Part shown: piece after piece, positions 6,360 through 6,974 of the stretch
Layout: each line of letters opens with the position of its first letter
How positions within the stretch are numbered: position 1 is the first letter of the stretch
DNA from: Flavobacteriales bacterium
Lineage (GTDB): Bacteria; Bacteroidota; Bacteroidia; Flavobacteriales_D; Sanyastnellaceae
Assembly: GCA_015660615.1 (NCBI GenBank)
Contig: DQKQ01000241.1
Location: forward strand, 1 to 6,974
DNA length: 6,974 bases
Direction: 5' to 3'
Made by a program: the position numbers and the translations under genes
Notes under the pieces: generated by a model
What the model was told of the DNA's origin: nothing
What the model saw: the letters and a program-made list of their open reading frames with translations, nothing else
The model's database searches: none

Positions 6360-6974
6360 ACTTTCCCCTTCCAACTATCGCGAAGAGTAACTGTGCGGTT
6401 GAACACCAATGAGCCTTGTTTGGAGTAACGGGAGTCCGGAGTGAAGTAACCTATGCGGGTAAATTGGTAGGTTGTTCCTTGCTTTGCTGACGTGAGTGAG
6501 GGCTCGAGTTTACAGCCTTTTAGAATCTCTAACGAACGCGGATTGAGAAATTCTGTAAACGCTTGATCTTTATGTCCATCTGGATTCTCATCGGAGAAGA
6601 GACGATCATAGAGGCGGACTTCCGCGTCGATGGCTTTGGTGGCTTCTACCCAGTGAAGGGTGCCTTTTGCTTTAATGCCACTCGTATCAGAGCCACTCTT
6701 AGAGTTGTCGAAATAGTTTACGTGAACCTCTATTACATCGCCTGAGGAGTCGCAGATATGATCTACATACTCGACTTTGTAGGCGCTCTTGAGGCGGACG
6801 ACCTTACCTGGAGCGAGTCTGAACCACTTTCTGTTTGCATCGATCTTGAAGTCCTCGGATTCGATATATAGTTCGCGGCCAAAAGGAAGGTCGCGATATC
6901 CAGAGTCTGGATCCTCGGGGTTATTCTCCGATGGGAGCATTTCAATTTGTGACTCGGGGTAGTTGAGTATGATG
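6356..6974 (-). CDS. glnS: Glutaminyl-tRNA synthetase, C-terminal part (5' end outside window)
   Basis: The frame is open at the right edge and gives the last 205 residues. It matches the anticodon-binding beta-barrel region of GlnRS, the cytoplasmic enzyme that charges tRNA-Gln. Read in order: LNYPES, ENNPEDPDSGYRDLPFGREL, IESEDF, KWFRLAPGKVVRLKSAYKV, KGTLHWVEATKAIDAEVRLY, DRLFSDENPDGHKD, EFLNPRSLEILKG, CKLEPSL, YQFTRIGYF and VFNRTVTLRDSW. These agree closely with E. coli GlnS ([20 protein letters not shown] and VFNRTVGLRDTW) and even better with Bacteroidota versions. The catalytic Rossmann domain with HIGH and KMSKS-type motifs lies outside the window. The frame passes through the ATG at 6940, but that Met is internal, since GlnRS sequence continues upstream of it. 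The gene converges on cca. Confidence 0.95.
   Translation of the reverse strand, partial: IILNYPESQIEMLPSENNPEDPDSGYRDLPFGRELYIESEDFKIDANRKWFRLAPGKVVRLKSAYKVEYVDHICDSSGDVIEVHVNYFDNSKSGSDTSGIKAKGTLHWVEATKAIDAEVRLYDRLFSDENPDGHKDQAFTEFLNPRSLEILKGCKLEPSLTSAKQGTTYQFTRIGYFTPDSRYSKQGSLVFNRTVTLRDSWKGKV

Noticed and set aside
6341..6368. GGGG...CCCC pairing across the cca/glnS stop codons as a bidirectional terminator
   Set aside because: The stem is 4 base pairs plus 3 more across an uneven internal loop, and no T tract follows on either strand.
6563..6745. Open frame of 60 codons on the plus strand
   Set aside because: It is antisense to the well-conserved C-terminal region of glnS.
1..6974. Mobile element, CRISPR array, tRNA or phage region
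   Set aside because: No direct repeats with spacers, terminal inverted repeats, transposase or integrase motifs, or tRNA-like sequence were seen; almost all bases are explained by housekeeping genes.

Overview
The window looks like a stretch of ordinary chromosome from a member of the Bacteroidota. The protein types are those I know from this phylum: a GldF/GldG gliding-associated ABC transporter, a DUF62 SAM hydroxide adenosyltransferase next to a PhoH ATPase, a long-form PurC, and a Cca nucleotidyltransferase and GlnRS that closely match my memory of Bacteroidota versions. Most starts lack a clear Shine-Dalgarno sequence, and two sites match the TAnnTTTG -7 element of Bacteroidota promoters. 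No tRNA, rRNA, CRISPR array, insertion sequence, phage gene or long repeat was seen. The class within the phylum cannot be fixed from this window.

Layout. Positions 1-2326 hold a minus-strand cluster of three genes, in transcription order: a SAM hydroxide adenosyltransferase (2326-1520), a small ABM-fold protein (1504-1205), and a GldF permease that runs on in frame into a GldG domain and leaves the window at its left edge (1193-1). A divergent gap of about 35 bases separates this cluster from a plus-strand cluster of phoH (2362-3309), purC (3312-4283) and tsaC (4297-4890), spaced 2 and 13 bases apart. After 59 non-coding bases comes cca (4950-6359). It meets the 3' end of a convergent glnS (6974-6356), which is cut by the right edge. 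The two stop codons overlap.

Working together. The plus-strand cluster and its neighbours are housekeeping: RNA metabolism (PhoH), purine synthesis (PurC), and three steps acting on tRNA, namely t6A modification precursor (TsaC), CCA-end synthesis (Cca) and charging with glutamine (GlnS). The minus-strand cluster ends in a membrane transporter likely linked to gliding or surface functions; its ATPase partner GldA is not in the window.

Nothing here is a clearly new system. The most notable points are the in-frame GldF-GldG fusion with a purine-rich ribosome-binding-like sequence ahead of an internal ATG, the apparent loss of a conserved Asp in the SAM hydroxide adenosyltransferase, an altered PTD motif in TsaC, three start codons that are forced to be non-ATG, and the very tight divergent and convergent gene junctions. 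Every coding assignment rests on recognition of motifs and remembered family sequences, not on a database search.
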